Below, piece after piece: positions 27,932 to 35,318 of a stretch of 64,000 nucleotides of DNA (its first letter is position 1; the number at the start of each line of letters is the position of its first letter). Origin of the DNA: Bilifractor porci. GTDB taxonomy: Bacteria; Bacillota; Clostridia; Lachnospirales; Lachnospiraceae. Both the position numbers and the translations under genes were made by a program. Location: the NCBI RefSeq assembly GCF_009696005.1, contig NZ_VUMV01000003.1, positions 62,001 through 126,000 on the forward strand. Reading direction: 5' to 3'. The notes beneath the pieces were generated by a model. The model was given only the letters and a program-made list of their open reading frames with translations, was not told the origin of the DNA and made no database searches.

Positions 27932-28095
27932 TCAATCCCCTTGTTGCCTTGCTTCTGCCATGACTTTCTTCATCATTTCATCGAATATTTCCGCCCGGAT
28001 CAAAGCAATTCCCATATCATCACTCAGCACGATAAGCCGGTCTCCTCCCTGCAATTTCAAATGTTCCGTAAGCGGCAAATAATCGGCGTCTATGA
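27932..28095 (-). pseudogene. Fragment resembling an AbrB/MazE-type antitoxin
   Basis: Too short to have a start codon. The open frame on the minus strand reads ...DADYLPLTEHLKLQGGDR, LIVLSDDMGIALIRAEIF, DEMMKKVMAEARQQGD, stop. The LKLQGGDRLIVLSDD..ALIR pattern fits the second half of an AbrB/MazE swapped hairpin. The 5' part is lost at the inverted repeat 28096-28135. Confidence 0.35.
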
Positions 28096-28135
28096 AAGGA
28101 GCACTGGCTGTGGTAGTCTACAGACAGTGCTCCTT
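28096..28135. repeat. Imperfect 40-bp inverted repeat
   Basis: AAGGAGCACTG-G-CTGT, 8-nt loop, ACAG-A-CAGTGCTCCTT. It lies at the breakpoint of the antitoxin-like fragment. It may be a terminator (TTAAAAATTT follows on plus) or the end of a vanished element. Confidence 0.6.
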
Positions 28136-28246
28136 AAAAATTTCATAAAGGATCAAAAATCTCAGCACGGGTGATACTTTTGTTTCTTTTGCGACTTTGG
28201 CACGACGCCATGTCTGTGGGCATTCTGCTCACAGGCTCCATATCTA

Positions 28247-28594
28247 CTATGCTCTCTTTCCGATTGTCGTTCCAACCGCTTTCTGCCGATCAGCCTCGTT
28301 CCCGGCCATATCTCTTTTACGAGGGGTACGCGGCCGATCCGGTGCCATGAACAGCCGCCCAAACATAGATTGTTGTTTCCGGAGTTTTTTGGCCTCATAT
28401 TCCTTATACGCGTCGGACCACGGCATCATATCAGCCATAAAGCCAGTGTCCCCACGTGCCCGCCGCAGCGGGATCTGGTCAAACAGATATTGGAGATAGT
28501 ACCGGACATTTACCCCGTTCTCCTTTGCCGTTTCCACAATGGAATACATGATGGCATTTACCTTCACACCGTCGATCGTGTCGGCAAACAGCAC
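28247..28594 (-). pseudogene. IS66-type transposase, C-terminal remnant
   Basis: About 115 codons matching the C-terminus of IS66 TnpC: LFADTIDGVKVNAIMYSIVE, TAKENGVNVRYYLQYLF, GDTGFMADMMPWSDAYKEYE, then a basic tail and stop. The catalytic DDE part and the IS ends are missing. Sequence upstream is unrelated, so this is a truncated scar. Confidence 0.8.
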
Positions 28595-28659
28595 TTATAC
28601 ATCACTATTTTTCGCTTATCCAGAAAACAATCTGACATAAGTAACGCATCTTCAATGAT

Positions 28660-29070
28660 AATAATCTGATACCCTACAACCTGGGCAAACGCTACAACAT
28701 CCGGGAGATTGCCTTTGACCGATGGGGAGCTGTCCAGATGGTACAGAACCTCGAGGGCATGGGTTTTACCGTTGTTCCATTCGATCAAGGTTTTAAGGAC
28801 ATGTCCCCGCCTACCAAGGGGCTGATGAAGCTCGTCTTAGAACAGCGGAGCGCCCATGGTGGTCACCCAGTGCTCCGTTGGATGATAGACAACATCTTCA
28901 TCCGCCGTGACCCTGCCGGAAACATCAAGGCCGATAAGGAAAAATCCACGGAGAAGATCGATGGCGCGATCGCCATGATCATGGGACTTGACCGTGCAAT
29001 CCGCTGTGGAAATGACAGCGGTGAATCGGTCTACGATGACCGTGGGCTTCTCTTTTTTGTAAACATATGA
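28660..29070 (+). pseudogene. Phage terminase large subunit, C-terminal remnant
   Basis: Open frame beginning without a start (stop at 28642) and reading YNLGKRYNIREIAFDRWGA, MVQNLEGMGFTVVPFDQGF, PPTKGLMKLVLEQ, KSTEKIDGAIAMIMGLDRA, SVYDDRGLLF. This is the C-terminal nuclease part of TerL, about 135 of some 550 residues. No other phage genes accompany it. Antiparallel to the IS66 fragment. Confidence 0.85.
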
Positions 29071-29099
29071 TTGCATTTGTATTTGTTTTGTACTAGTAT
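29071..29099 (+). promoter_or_regulatory. Promoter of the RelB/PIN pair
   Basis: TTGCAT (29071-29076), 17-bp spacer, TAGTAT (29094-29099). It begins directly after the terminase fragment and 25 bp before the antitoxin gene. Confidence 0.65.
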
Positions 29100-29123
29100 G
29101 AAATCAGAAAAGGAGGTGTTCTT

Positions 29124-29405
29124 ATGGCAAAAACACTTGTTCAATTCCGTACAGACGAAACCGAGCGAGCCGAGGCAACTCAAATTTTAGATCAGCTGGG
29201 ACTGGACATGCCATCCTACCTGAGAATGTGTGTCTCCAGACTGGTCAGGGATCGGGGCATCCCTTTCAGCATGAAAATTAATGAGGCATCTGAAAACAAG
29301 GGCGTCTCTGCTATGAGGCGTGCCAGCCGGATTGCGGAAGAAAATGACATCTCTGATATGACGCTTGATGAAATCAATGCCGAAATTGCAGAAGCCAGAA
29401 AGTGA
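29124..29405 (+). CDS. RelB/DinJ-family antitoxin
   Basis: Antitoxin of 93 residues. The N-terminal ribbon-helix-helix segment reads TLVQFRTDETERAEATQILD and GLDMPSYLRMCVSRLVRDRG, as in RelB/DinJ, with an acidic toxin-binding tail (MTLDEINAEIAEARK). AAAGGAGG precedes the ATG. The PIN toxin follows after 7 bp. RelB-type proteins normally repress their own promoter. Confidence 0.88.
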   Translation: MAKTLVQFRTDETERAEATQILDQLGLDMPSYLRMCVSRLVRDRGIPFSMKINEASENKGVSAMRRASRIAEENDISDMTLDEINAEIAEARK

Positions 29406-29412
29406 GGTGCCT

Positions 29413-29838
29413 GTGAAATATTTTGCAGTGATTGATACCAACGTTCTGGTTTCCGCAGCACTAAAATGGAAATCCGTCCCCGGAAGCATAGTAAACCTGA
29501 CATTCAATGACGTAATTGTTCCTCTGGTGAATAAAGAAATTCTTGAGGAATACCGTTCTGTTCTTTTACGACCAAAGTTTCATCTTACAGAGGAAATTGT
29601 CCAGGATATCATCGATGAGTTTGTTTCTCATGCACTGGATATTTCTGAAAAACACCTGGATATTGATCTTCCGGATCCGAAAGACAGAGTGTTCTACGAA
29701 GTTACGATGCAAGCCAGAAAAGATGAAGATGCATATCTCGTAACCGAAATTATCAAGCATTTTCCTATAAAGCCATATGTAGTAACTCCAAGGCAAATGC
29801 TCGATATTATACTGAATGCCACAAATGATAACGAATAA
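29413..29838 (+). CDS. PIN-domain RNase toxin
   Basis: Putative toxin of the COG1569/PIN_3 family with 141 residues. PIN acidic residues are in VIDTNVLVSA, ILEEYRSVLLRP and LPDPKDRVFYEV, and the C-terminal block reads DAYLVTEIIKHFP, where relatives often have LVTGN.KHFP. The start is GTG 29413, with GAGG 5 nt upstream; an ATG at 29365 would overlap the antitoxin by 41 bp and lacks a site. It forms a two-gene unit with the RelB-like antitoxin. Confidence 0.87.
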   Translation: MKYFAVIDTNVLVSAALKWKSVPGSIVNLTFNDVIVPLVNKEILEEYRSVLLRPKFHLTEEIVQDIIDEFVSHALDISEKHLDIDLPDPKDRVFYEVTMQARKDEDAYLVTEIIKHFPIKPYVVTPRQMLDIILNATNDNE

Positions 29839-30106
29839 GTACTTTTACCAGCACCAATCCATATTACGGATCGGGCTACCGCTATTACGCCCTGCCTTGT
29901 ATCGCTGCGATTTTTTGTACCCAAAATCTGTATGTTCGCAAGCATCTGCATCTATTTGAACCTCATTTGATTTAAATGTATAGTTCACTTCATTCACGGA
30001 AAACATGTGATGTTTTTCATAGCGCCAGATCTATTACCGCGCAATCCTGCTTATTGCGGGTCTCCCATTAACCCAAAACGTTCCCCATATACTCTCTTCT
30101 AAGACA
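29839..30106. other. Gap without recognised genes
   Basis: 268 bp between the PIN gene and the tandem repeats. Only short overlapping frames and a small hairpin (CGCAAT / ATTGCG near 30040-30057) are seen. Confidence 0.5.
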
Positions 30107-30421
30107 GGCGGAGATTTCTTGATATTCTTGATTTACTCCGCCTGCCGCCGCTCAAACAGCATTGCGTCGGGCGACGATTTTGCGAAATTCTTGATTTGCG
30201 TCGCCTGGCTCCGCTCAAACAGCCTCGCGACAGGCGACGATTTTGCGAATTTCTTGATTTGCGCCGCCTGGCTCTGCTTAAATAGACTTGCGTCAGGCGG
30301 AGATTTTGGAGAATTCTTGATTTGCGTCGCCTGGCTCCGCTCAAACAGCCTCGCGACAGGCGACGATTTTGCAAGAATCTTGATTTGCGCCGCCCGCCAC
30401 TGCTCAAATAGCCTGTAGCAT
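30107..30421. repeat. Five tandem 63-bp repeats with covarying stems
   Basis: Units begin with GGCGACG or GGCGGAG at about 63-bp intervals and contain CTTGATTTGCG..CGCC and CTCAAACAGCC. Ends of units pair with starts of units: CGTCGCCTG with CAGGCGACG (units 2/3 and 4/5), CCGCCTG with CAGGCGG (units 3/4), and GGCGGAG with CTCCGCC within unit 1. The stem bases change together, so the structure seems conserved. Since 63 is divisible by three, both strands also read as 21-residue peptide repeats (minus: ARLFERSQATQIKNFAKSS), but there is no ribosome site. Confidence 0.85.
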
Positions 30422-30552
30422 GCCACACCAGATGCAGCGATAAGCTTAAAAAAGCTCAAGCGATAAGTCAAAATAAGGTCTTCATAAAACAAGTCTTCAG
30501 AAGTTCCTTACTCTGCACTTCACTCGAGCTCAATAAAAAATATCAATTCTTA

Positions 30553-31311
30553 CTAGTTAATCCCAATAAGATCTTTTACTACTTCTCCTGCTATGATCAG
30601 TCCGGCAACGGAAGGGACGAAGGCGACGCTGCCGGGAATATCCCGCCGGTCGGTACACTTGTGCTTTGCGCCCGGAGGGCAGATGCAGTTTGTCCTGCAG
30701 CTGTTGGCCATGTCATCCAGGGGACGCATTGGCTTTTCCTCAGAGTACACGACCTTCAGGTGCTTTACCTGTCTCTTCTTCATTTCATGGCGCATGACTC
30801 TGGCAAGCGGACATACCTTTGTCTGGTAGATATCCGCCACACGGAACTGCGTCGGATCCAGCTTGTTTCCTGCCCCCATGCAGCTGATGACCGGAATATT
30901 GTTTTTCTTCGCCTGCATGATGATTTCGATTTTTGCGGTAACCGTATCCACGGCATCCACCACATAATCATATTCTTCAAAAGAAAATTCTCCGGCGTTT
31001 TCCGGCAGAAAAAAGGTTTTATGGATCCGGATGTCTGCCTTTGGATTGATTTCCAGCATTCTTTCCTTCATCACATCCGCCTTATCGCGGCCAACCGTTT
31101 TCCTTGTCGCTATAATCTGACGATTCAGATTGGTCAGACATACCTTGTCATCATCCACCAGATCAAAATGGCCTACGCCTGTTCTGACCAGAGCCTCGCA
31201 GCAAAAGCCGCCCACACCTCCGATTCCGAATACCGCTACCCTGGAATTCTGTAAAATATCCAACGCTTCCTGCCCCAGCAGAAGCTCGGTTCTTGAAAAC
31301 TGATTCAGCAC
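30553..31311 (-). CDS. tcdA: tRNA threonylcarbamoyladenosine dehydratase (ThiF/E1-like)
   Basis: Cyclises t6A to ct6A at position 37 of ANN-decoding tRNAs, using ATP. The protein has 252 residues. The nucleotide-binding motif is VFGIGGVGGFCCEALVR, followed by DDDKVCLTNLNRQI, DYVVDAVDTVTAKIE and SCMGAGNKLDP. The CxxC-like cysteines RTNCICPPG..HKC are also typical. The start is GTG 31311 with AGAGG 6 nt upstream. It may be transcribed from the distant duplicated promoter at 31584-31612. Confidence 0.93.
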   Translation of the reverse strand: MLNQFSRTELLLGQEALDILQNSRVAVFGIGGVGGFCCEALVRTGVGHFDLVDDDKVCLTNLNRQIIATRKTVGRDKADVMKERMLEINPKADIRIHKTFFLPENAGEFSFEEYDYVVDAVDTVTAKIEIIMQAKKNNIPVISCMGAGNKLDPTQFRVADIYQTKVCPLARVMRHEMKKRQVKHLKVVYSEEKPMRPLDDMANSCRTNCICPPGAKHKCTDRRDIPGSVAFVPSVAGLIIAGEVVKDLIGIN

Positions 31312-31382
31312 TGCAATCCTCTTTCTCTATTCCTGTTTTTTCATATAGCATTTTCACTGCAGAACGGAAATTTCCTTCAGTC

Positions 31383-31532
31383 AGGCATGCTGCGGCCTTT
31401 TCTGCACGCCATTCATGTCCGGTCTGCCCGCAGGCACGCTTATGTTCTTTCCTGCTTGCAGGCATTCCGGTCTGCCTGCAGGCATGGCTGCGGCCTTTCC
31501 TGAACGCCATGCCTGACCGGCCTGCATATATG
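31383..31532. repeat. Mosaic direct duplication upstream of tcdA
   Basis: AGGCATG-CTGCGGCCTTT-CTG-ACGCCAT occurs near 31383 and again near 31480. CCGGTCTGCC-GCAGGCA occurs near 31418 and 31467. This GCAGGC-rich DNA forms the untranslated leader between the promoter and tcdA. No convincing gene is present. Confidence 0.6.
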
Positions 31533-31583
31533 TATGCAGTTGTTTCTGTCCGGCGCCTGATCCGATACTGAAAATCCTCTACC

Positions 31584-31612
31584 TGTATACCACACCCGGA
31601 ATCATTTGTGAA
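31584..31612 (-). promoter_or_regulatory. Copy 2 of the duplicated promoter element
   Basis: Minus strand TTCACA (31607-31612), 17 bp, TATACA (31584-31589) with extended TGG. It differs from the hxlB copy (15901-15929) at only two of 34 positions. It reads towards tcdA, 270 bp away. Confidence 0.75.
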
Positions 31613-31614
31613 GC

Positions 31615-31662
31615 GGAATATAATGAAAGAAGATTGTCGGAATATAATGAAAGAAGACCATC
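31615..31662. repeat. Two tandem 24-bp units at the cooS stop codon
   Basis: GGAATATAATGAAAGAAGAT and GGAATATAATGAAAGAAGAC, each followed by four bases (TGTC, CATC). The second unit reaches the first bases of the cooS stop. It could be a slippage product. Confidence 0.85.
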
Positions 31663-33844
31663 AATCCCAGCCCAGCTTTTTTCGTTTTGCCTTCATATCT
31701 TCTACCATCTGCTGTCCCAGCCTGACGGGATCCACATTCACTACCATATGAGAGCCCAGGGTTTCTTCCGTTCCCTGTTTCAGAAACTCAATGACATTTT
31801 GGGAACCGAAAATCTGCGCTTCTACACAATGATAAGAAGAGATTCCCATTAGCCGGAAGGCCAGCGCCGCATCCACACCCTTCTCGTTACTCCACTCCGG
31901 CGATGTGAATGCATAGGGCATATCCGGAAGCTTCTGTCCCAGAGCTGCCGCGATGCCAGCCATAATTCCGCTGGATCTGGTATTATCAATGCACTCTCCC
32001 ACATGCCATACCGGCGGCAGGTCCGGCTCCAGGAATTTACGAAGGCTGTCCCCGGCAAGCTGATTGGCGTCTTTTGCACAGTAGCCCAGCTTCATCAGCG
32101 GATAGGAGGCGCACCCGTTGGAAAGAATAATCACATTGTTCTGGAGCAATACCTTTGCAACATCGGCGATGCATCTCTCGTAGGGTACCTTTGGATTGTT
32201 GCATCCCACCATGTTGACAATGCCTAGAATCCGCCCGTCCCGGATGGCTTCGGCAATCGGACGGAAGCTGCCAAAGCGCCTGTTCAGATACTCCACAGAA
32301 AATCCGACTTCTGCCGTCACCTCATACGGAGGAATATAAACGGGAATTCCTTTCCTGTCCTCAAAGCTTTCGATTCCTCTGCGGACTATTTTTTCCGCCA
32401 GCGCCCTGGCATCCGCAATATTGGAGTGATGGCGGTCAAATTCCATTCTCTCTGCTCCGGGAAGGCGCGCGGAAGCGCTGGTTGTAATCACGGTTGTCCG
32501 GTAGCATTTTGCGACATCCATGATAGCGGGAAAGACATCCTGTACATCCGCAACCCAGAGATCCAGGGCTCCTGTCATCAGCACAAGTTCTGCAGAGACG
32601 GCGTTGGACAGCGGGATGACACCGTCATATCGGTACATAGCAGAAAGGCCGCTGCAGCAGATCCCGTAAAAGCGTATTCCTTTTGCCCCTTTTTCCTTTG
32701 CCAGCGCCAGCATTTCTTCTGTCTGCCCGCATTTTACGATTTCCTTGACAAGAAGCGGAAGATGCCCGTGTACCGCGATATTCACATATCCCTTTTCCAG
32801 GGCTCCGATATTTACCTTAGAGGTTACTCTGTCGCCTACACCAAACAATGCGTCTGTGGCAATGGAAGCCCCGGCCACTCCGGTAAAGCAGAACGCCAGT
32901 CCGCAGCGGAGAAACTGCTCCATGGTACTCTTCCAGTCTCCGTCCGTTCCGACTGCCGTCTTGTGATAAGCCTCAAACACCTCATGATAAGCGCTGATCG
33001 GCATCAGATCCAGATCCTTCCAGAGCTTTACCCGGTCCGCGGGCGCACAGGCCTCGGCGGTCTTATAAATATGTGCCGGATCCGGACTGGACAGATCTTC
33101 CAGAAGTGCCTTTGCCAGATCATAGGCGACATCCTTCAGCTCTCTTCCGTCGGTTGGGATTCCGAAGCCTTTTGCCGTGGCAAGCACCTTCTGCTCTCCC
33201 AGAATAGGTGCATCCAGTTTCCCTTCCGCCGCCCACATCAATTCCAGCATTAGTTCTCTTGCATGCATGCCGTGCTGTGCGGCTCCCGCAGCGGCCGCGC
33301 GCAGAAGATTTCTTGCGACAATCAAATCCGCGTCTGCCCCGCACACGCCTCTTTTGGCCTTCTGGGTGATCCGGCAGGGTCCCATGTTGCAGATTTTGCA
33401 GCAGATTCCGGCAAGGCCGAAATTGCACTGCGGCTGCTGCCGGTCAAACCGGTCAAAAGTGGTATCTATGCCCAGCTGCTCCGAACGTATCAGCATTTCG
33501 CGGACAGCAGGATCCGGTGTCTTATCAATCTGATCCTGCTTGGACGGAAACGTCTTGCGATACGCGGTAACCGCGTTCATATAATCGCGGATAAACGCGT
33601 CCTCCTCTTCTTTCTTCTCTTCAGATTCTCTGCATCCGGCGGCAGCTTCGTCTCCGTGCTCACACCTTTCCTCCACATGATGCGCATGATGATGCTGCCC
33701 TTCGGGGAGATTTCCTTCCTCTACCGCACGGTACTCGGCGTCAATTTTTTCCGGATCATGAGCGGAAGCCTTCAGTGTCACCGTGGGAATCCCGTTCTCA
33801 TCAAATCCAATCAGATTTCTGTGGCTGTGAATATGTTCTATCAT
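31661..33844 (-). CDS. cooS: Anaerobic Ni-carbon monoxide dehydrogenase, with His-rich N-terminal extension
   Basis: Oxidises CO to CO2 or the reverse at a Ni-Fe-S C-cluster. The protein has 727 residues; the conserved core begins near residue 107. D- and B-cluster cysteines are C140, C148, C149, C152, C157 and C168 (PQCNFGLAGICCKICNMGPC). C-cluster motifs include YGICCSGLSA, MVGCNNPKVPYE, SNGCASYPLM and HVGECIDN. About 100 extra N-terminal residues hold a charged, His-rich run (GQHHHAHHVEERCEHGDE, 49-66) that may bind nickel. GGAGGAGG precedes the ATG. No acetyl-CoA synthase or cooC gene is in the window; the TDT gene lies 66 bp upstream. Confidence 0.95.
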   Translation of the reverse strand: MIEHIHSHRNLIGFDENGIPTVTLKASAHDPEKIDAEYRAVEEGNLPEGQHHHAHHVEERCEHGDEAAAGCRESEEKKEEEDAFIRDYMNAVTAYRKTFPSKQDQIDKTPDPAVREMLIRSEQLGIDTTFDRFDRQQPQCNFGLAGICCKICNMGPCRITQKAKRGVCGADADLIVARNLLRAAAAGAAQHGMHARELMLELMWAAEGKLDAPILGEQKVLATAKGFGIPTDGRELKDVAYDLAKALLEDLSSPDPAHIYKTAEACAPADRVKLWKDLDLMPISAYHEVFEAYHKTAVGTDGDWKSTMEQFLRCGLAFCFTGVAGASIATDALFGVGDRVTSKVNIGALEKGYVNIAVHGHLPLLVKEIVKCGQTEEMLALAKEKGAKGIRFYGICCSGLSAMYRYDGVIPLSNAVSAELVLMTGALDLWVADVQDVFPAIMDVAKCYRTTVITTSASARLPGAERMEFDRHHSNIADARALAEKIVRRGIESFEDRKGIPVYIPPYEVTAEVGFSVEYLNRRFGSFRPIAEAIRDGRILGIVNMVGCNNPKVPYERCIADVAKVLLQNNVIILSNGCASYPLMKLGYCAKDANQLAGDSLRKFLEPDLPPVWHVGECIDNTRSSGIMAGIAAALGQKLPDMPYAFTSPEWSNEKGVDAALAFRLMGISSYHCVEAQIFGSQNVIEFLKQGTEETLGSHMVVNVDPVRLGQQMVEDMKAKRKKLGWD

Positions 33845-33910
33845 TACATCCTCCTCCGTATTTCATTTATTGCCGCAGTTTTTTCGCAATTCTTTACAAT
33901 ACCCAAAACA

Positions 33911-34858
33911 CTATGTGATGATACCAGTGTCACAAGATACCTTTGTAGTTCCTGTCATAAAATGCAGGTACCTGCAAAACACAATCAGGAGAAGCACCAT
34001 CCCGACAGCGCATTCCGGCTTCACCAGAAGCTGCAGAAGTTTTCCCCCGATGCCCGCCTGTCCTGCCGCCGCCGCGCTGAGTCTTGTTGCGGCGGCTGTA
34101 TTAATAAACGGAAAGGTAAAGGCGGAAAAAGACGGATAAAACTGCTTTCTGATCAAACGTAATGCCTGAACCAGTCCGAACACATAAAAAACGTGAGCAA
34201 GAAACGCCAGTATCAGGACCGTCGCCTGTCCCCTTGTTCCGTCAAAGGACTGCAGATACCCCACCAGACAAAGACTGACCGGCGCAGCATATATGGCTGT
34301 CATCGGCCGGTACTGTTTCTCCACCGGAATGCGGGCATAGCGCACGGTAATCAGAACCATCAGGACCGCTGTACAGGCAAGTCCCCAGTATACCAGCACT
34401 CTTCCTATCCGCTGCATCCCGAATACGCTGCCCGTTGCCGCAGCCGCGGTAATCCCGACATACACAAGAAACCAGGTTGTATAGACCCGTTCCAGCCTGA
34501 AACGCAGGACAAACCTGCCCGTAAAGTACAAAATCAGAAGGATGTGCAGCAAAAGGCCGATTCCCCAGAGAGCGGCACCGGCATACCGGTTTACAGAGGC
34601 AACGCCGACACCGAGAAACATCAGTCCCATGGAAAATGTGCCGGATGCTCCGGCAACAGCCGCATTGCCCATGTCTTCTGCTGATTCCCGCGGAAACAGC
34701 AGGAATTTCAGAAGCAGCAGGACAAGCAGAAACAGAGCAGTGCATTCCATCAGTCCCCATAACGCAGCGGAACTGCTTTTCAGGTAATTGCCCAGCGCTG
34801 CAAAGCCCAGCATTACACCGGACAAGGGTATTGGAACATGTCTGATTTTTTCTCTCAT
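33911..34858 (-). CDS. TDT/TehA-SLAC1-family membrane transporter
   Basis: Integral membrane protein of 315 residues with about ten helices. It shows the pattern of tellurite-resistance/dicarboxylate (TDT) proteins: VPIPLSGVMLGFAALGNYL at the N-terminus and FYPSFSAFTFPFINTAAA near residue 240. Members move anions such as sulfite, malate or small organic acids; the substrate here is unknown. GAGAAGG precedes the ATG, and a consensus promoter lies at 34941-34969. It appears to be co-transcribed with cooS, which suggests a role linked to C1 or redox metabolism. Confidence 0.82.
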   Translation of the reverse strand: MREKIRHVPIPLSGVMLGFAALGNYLKSSSAALWGLMECTALFLLVLLLLKFLLFPRESAEDMGNAAVAGASGTFSMGLMFLGVGVASVNRYAGAALWGIGLLLHILLILYFTGRFVLRFRLERVYTTWFLVYVGITAAAATGSVFGMQRIGRVLVYWGLACTAVLMVLITVRYARIPVEKQYRPMTAIYAAPVSLCLVGYLQSFDGTRGQATVLILAFLAHVFYVFGLVQALRLIRKQFYPSFSAFTFPFINTAAATRLSAAAAGQAGIGGKLLQLLVKPECAVGMVLLLIVFCRYLHFMTGTTKVSCDTGIIT

Positions 34859-34940
34859 CTTTTCAAACCTTCTCTTAATACAGATACTTCTGAGAACGCT
34901 CTTATTTAATCAATATATTTCATATCGTTATTGTATGTTA

Positions 34941-34969
34941 TTATTACAGCATTCTTCGGCGCTTGTCAA
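34941..34969 (-). promoter_or_regulatory. Promoter of the TDT-cooS unit
   Basis: Minus strand TTGACA (34964-34969), 17-bp spacer, TAATAA (34941-34946). It is 83 bp before the TDT gene. Confidence 0.75.
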
Positions 34970-35261
34970 CGGAATTTCTGTGATACGCAATGATATCCTG
35001 AAAAAATCTGAAGAGACGCGGGACAGCAGAACCGGCCGGCCTTTCTTCCCGATGTTTTATACTGGATAATAACTATATATTATTGCGTTTCCAGTATCGT
35101 TTCTTCTGTATTTCCTGTTGTATGACAATTCCAACTTATTTTCATTCTTTTTGCAATTCGGATTGACTGGAGGCACTGACGTCGGTAAAAAGGAATTTTC
35201 CTTTACTCGGAATTAACCTGCAATTAATTCTCCCGTGGTATCTGGGCTGTCAGGGCAACCC

Positions 35262-35267
35262 TATAAT
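35262..35267 (+). promoter_or_regulatory. Probable -10 box of the ABC transporter operon
   Basis: A perfect TATAAT 52 bp before the lipoprotein start, without a good -35, so an activator may be needed. The rest of the 34970-35318 gap is AT-rich and holds no gene that I see. Confidence 0.45.
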
Positions 35268-35318
35268 AATCCGGTACGTGAAAAAAGGATTTTAAGAAAG
35301 AACAAGGGAGGAATCTGT

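Noticed and set aside
30107-30421. CRISPR array
   Set aside because: The 63-bp units are contiguous with no unique spacers, and no cas genes are present.
30133-30492. A 119-codon minus-strand frame with 21-residue repeats in the tandem array
   Set aside because: No ribosome site. Both strands are open because the repeat length is a multiple of three. The covarying stems explain the array better than coding does.
31163-31510. A 115-codon minus-strand frame overlapping the start of tcdA
   Set aside because: Composed of the duplicated GCAGGC-rich leader plus out-of-frame tcdA sequence, with no ribosome site.
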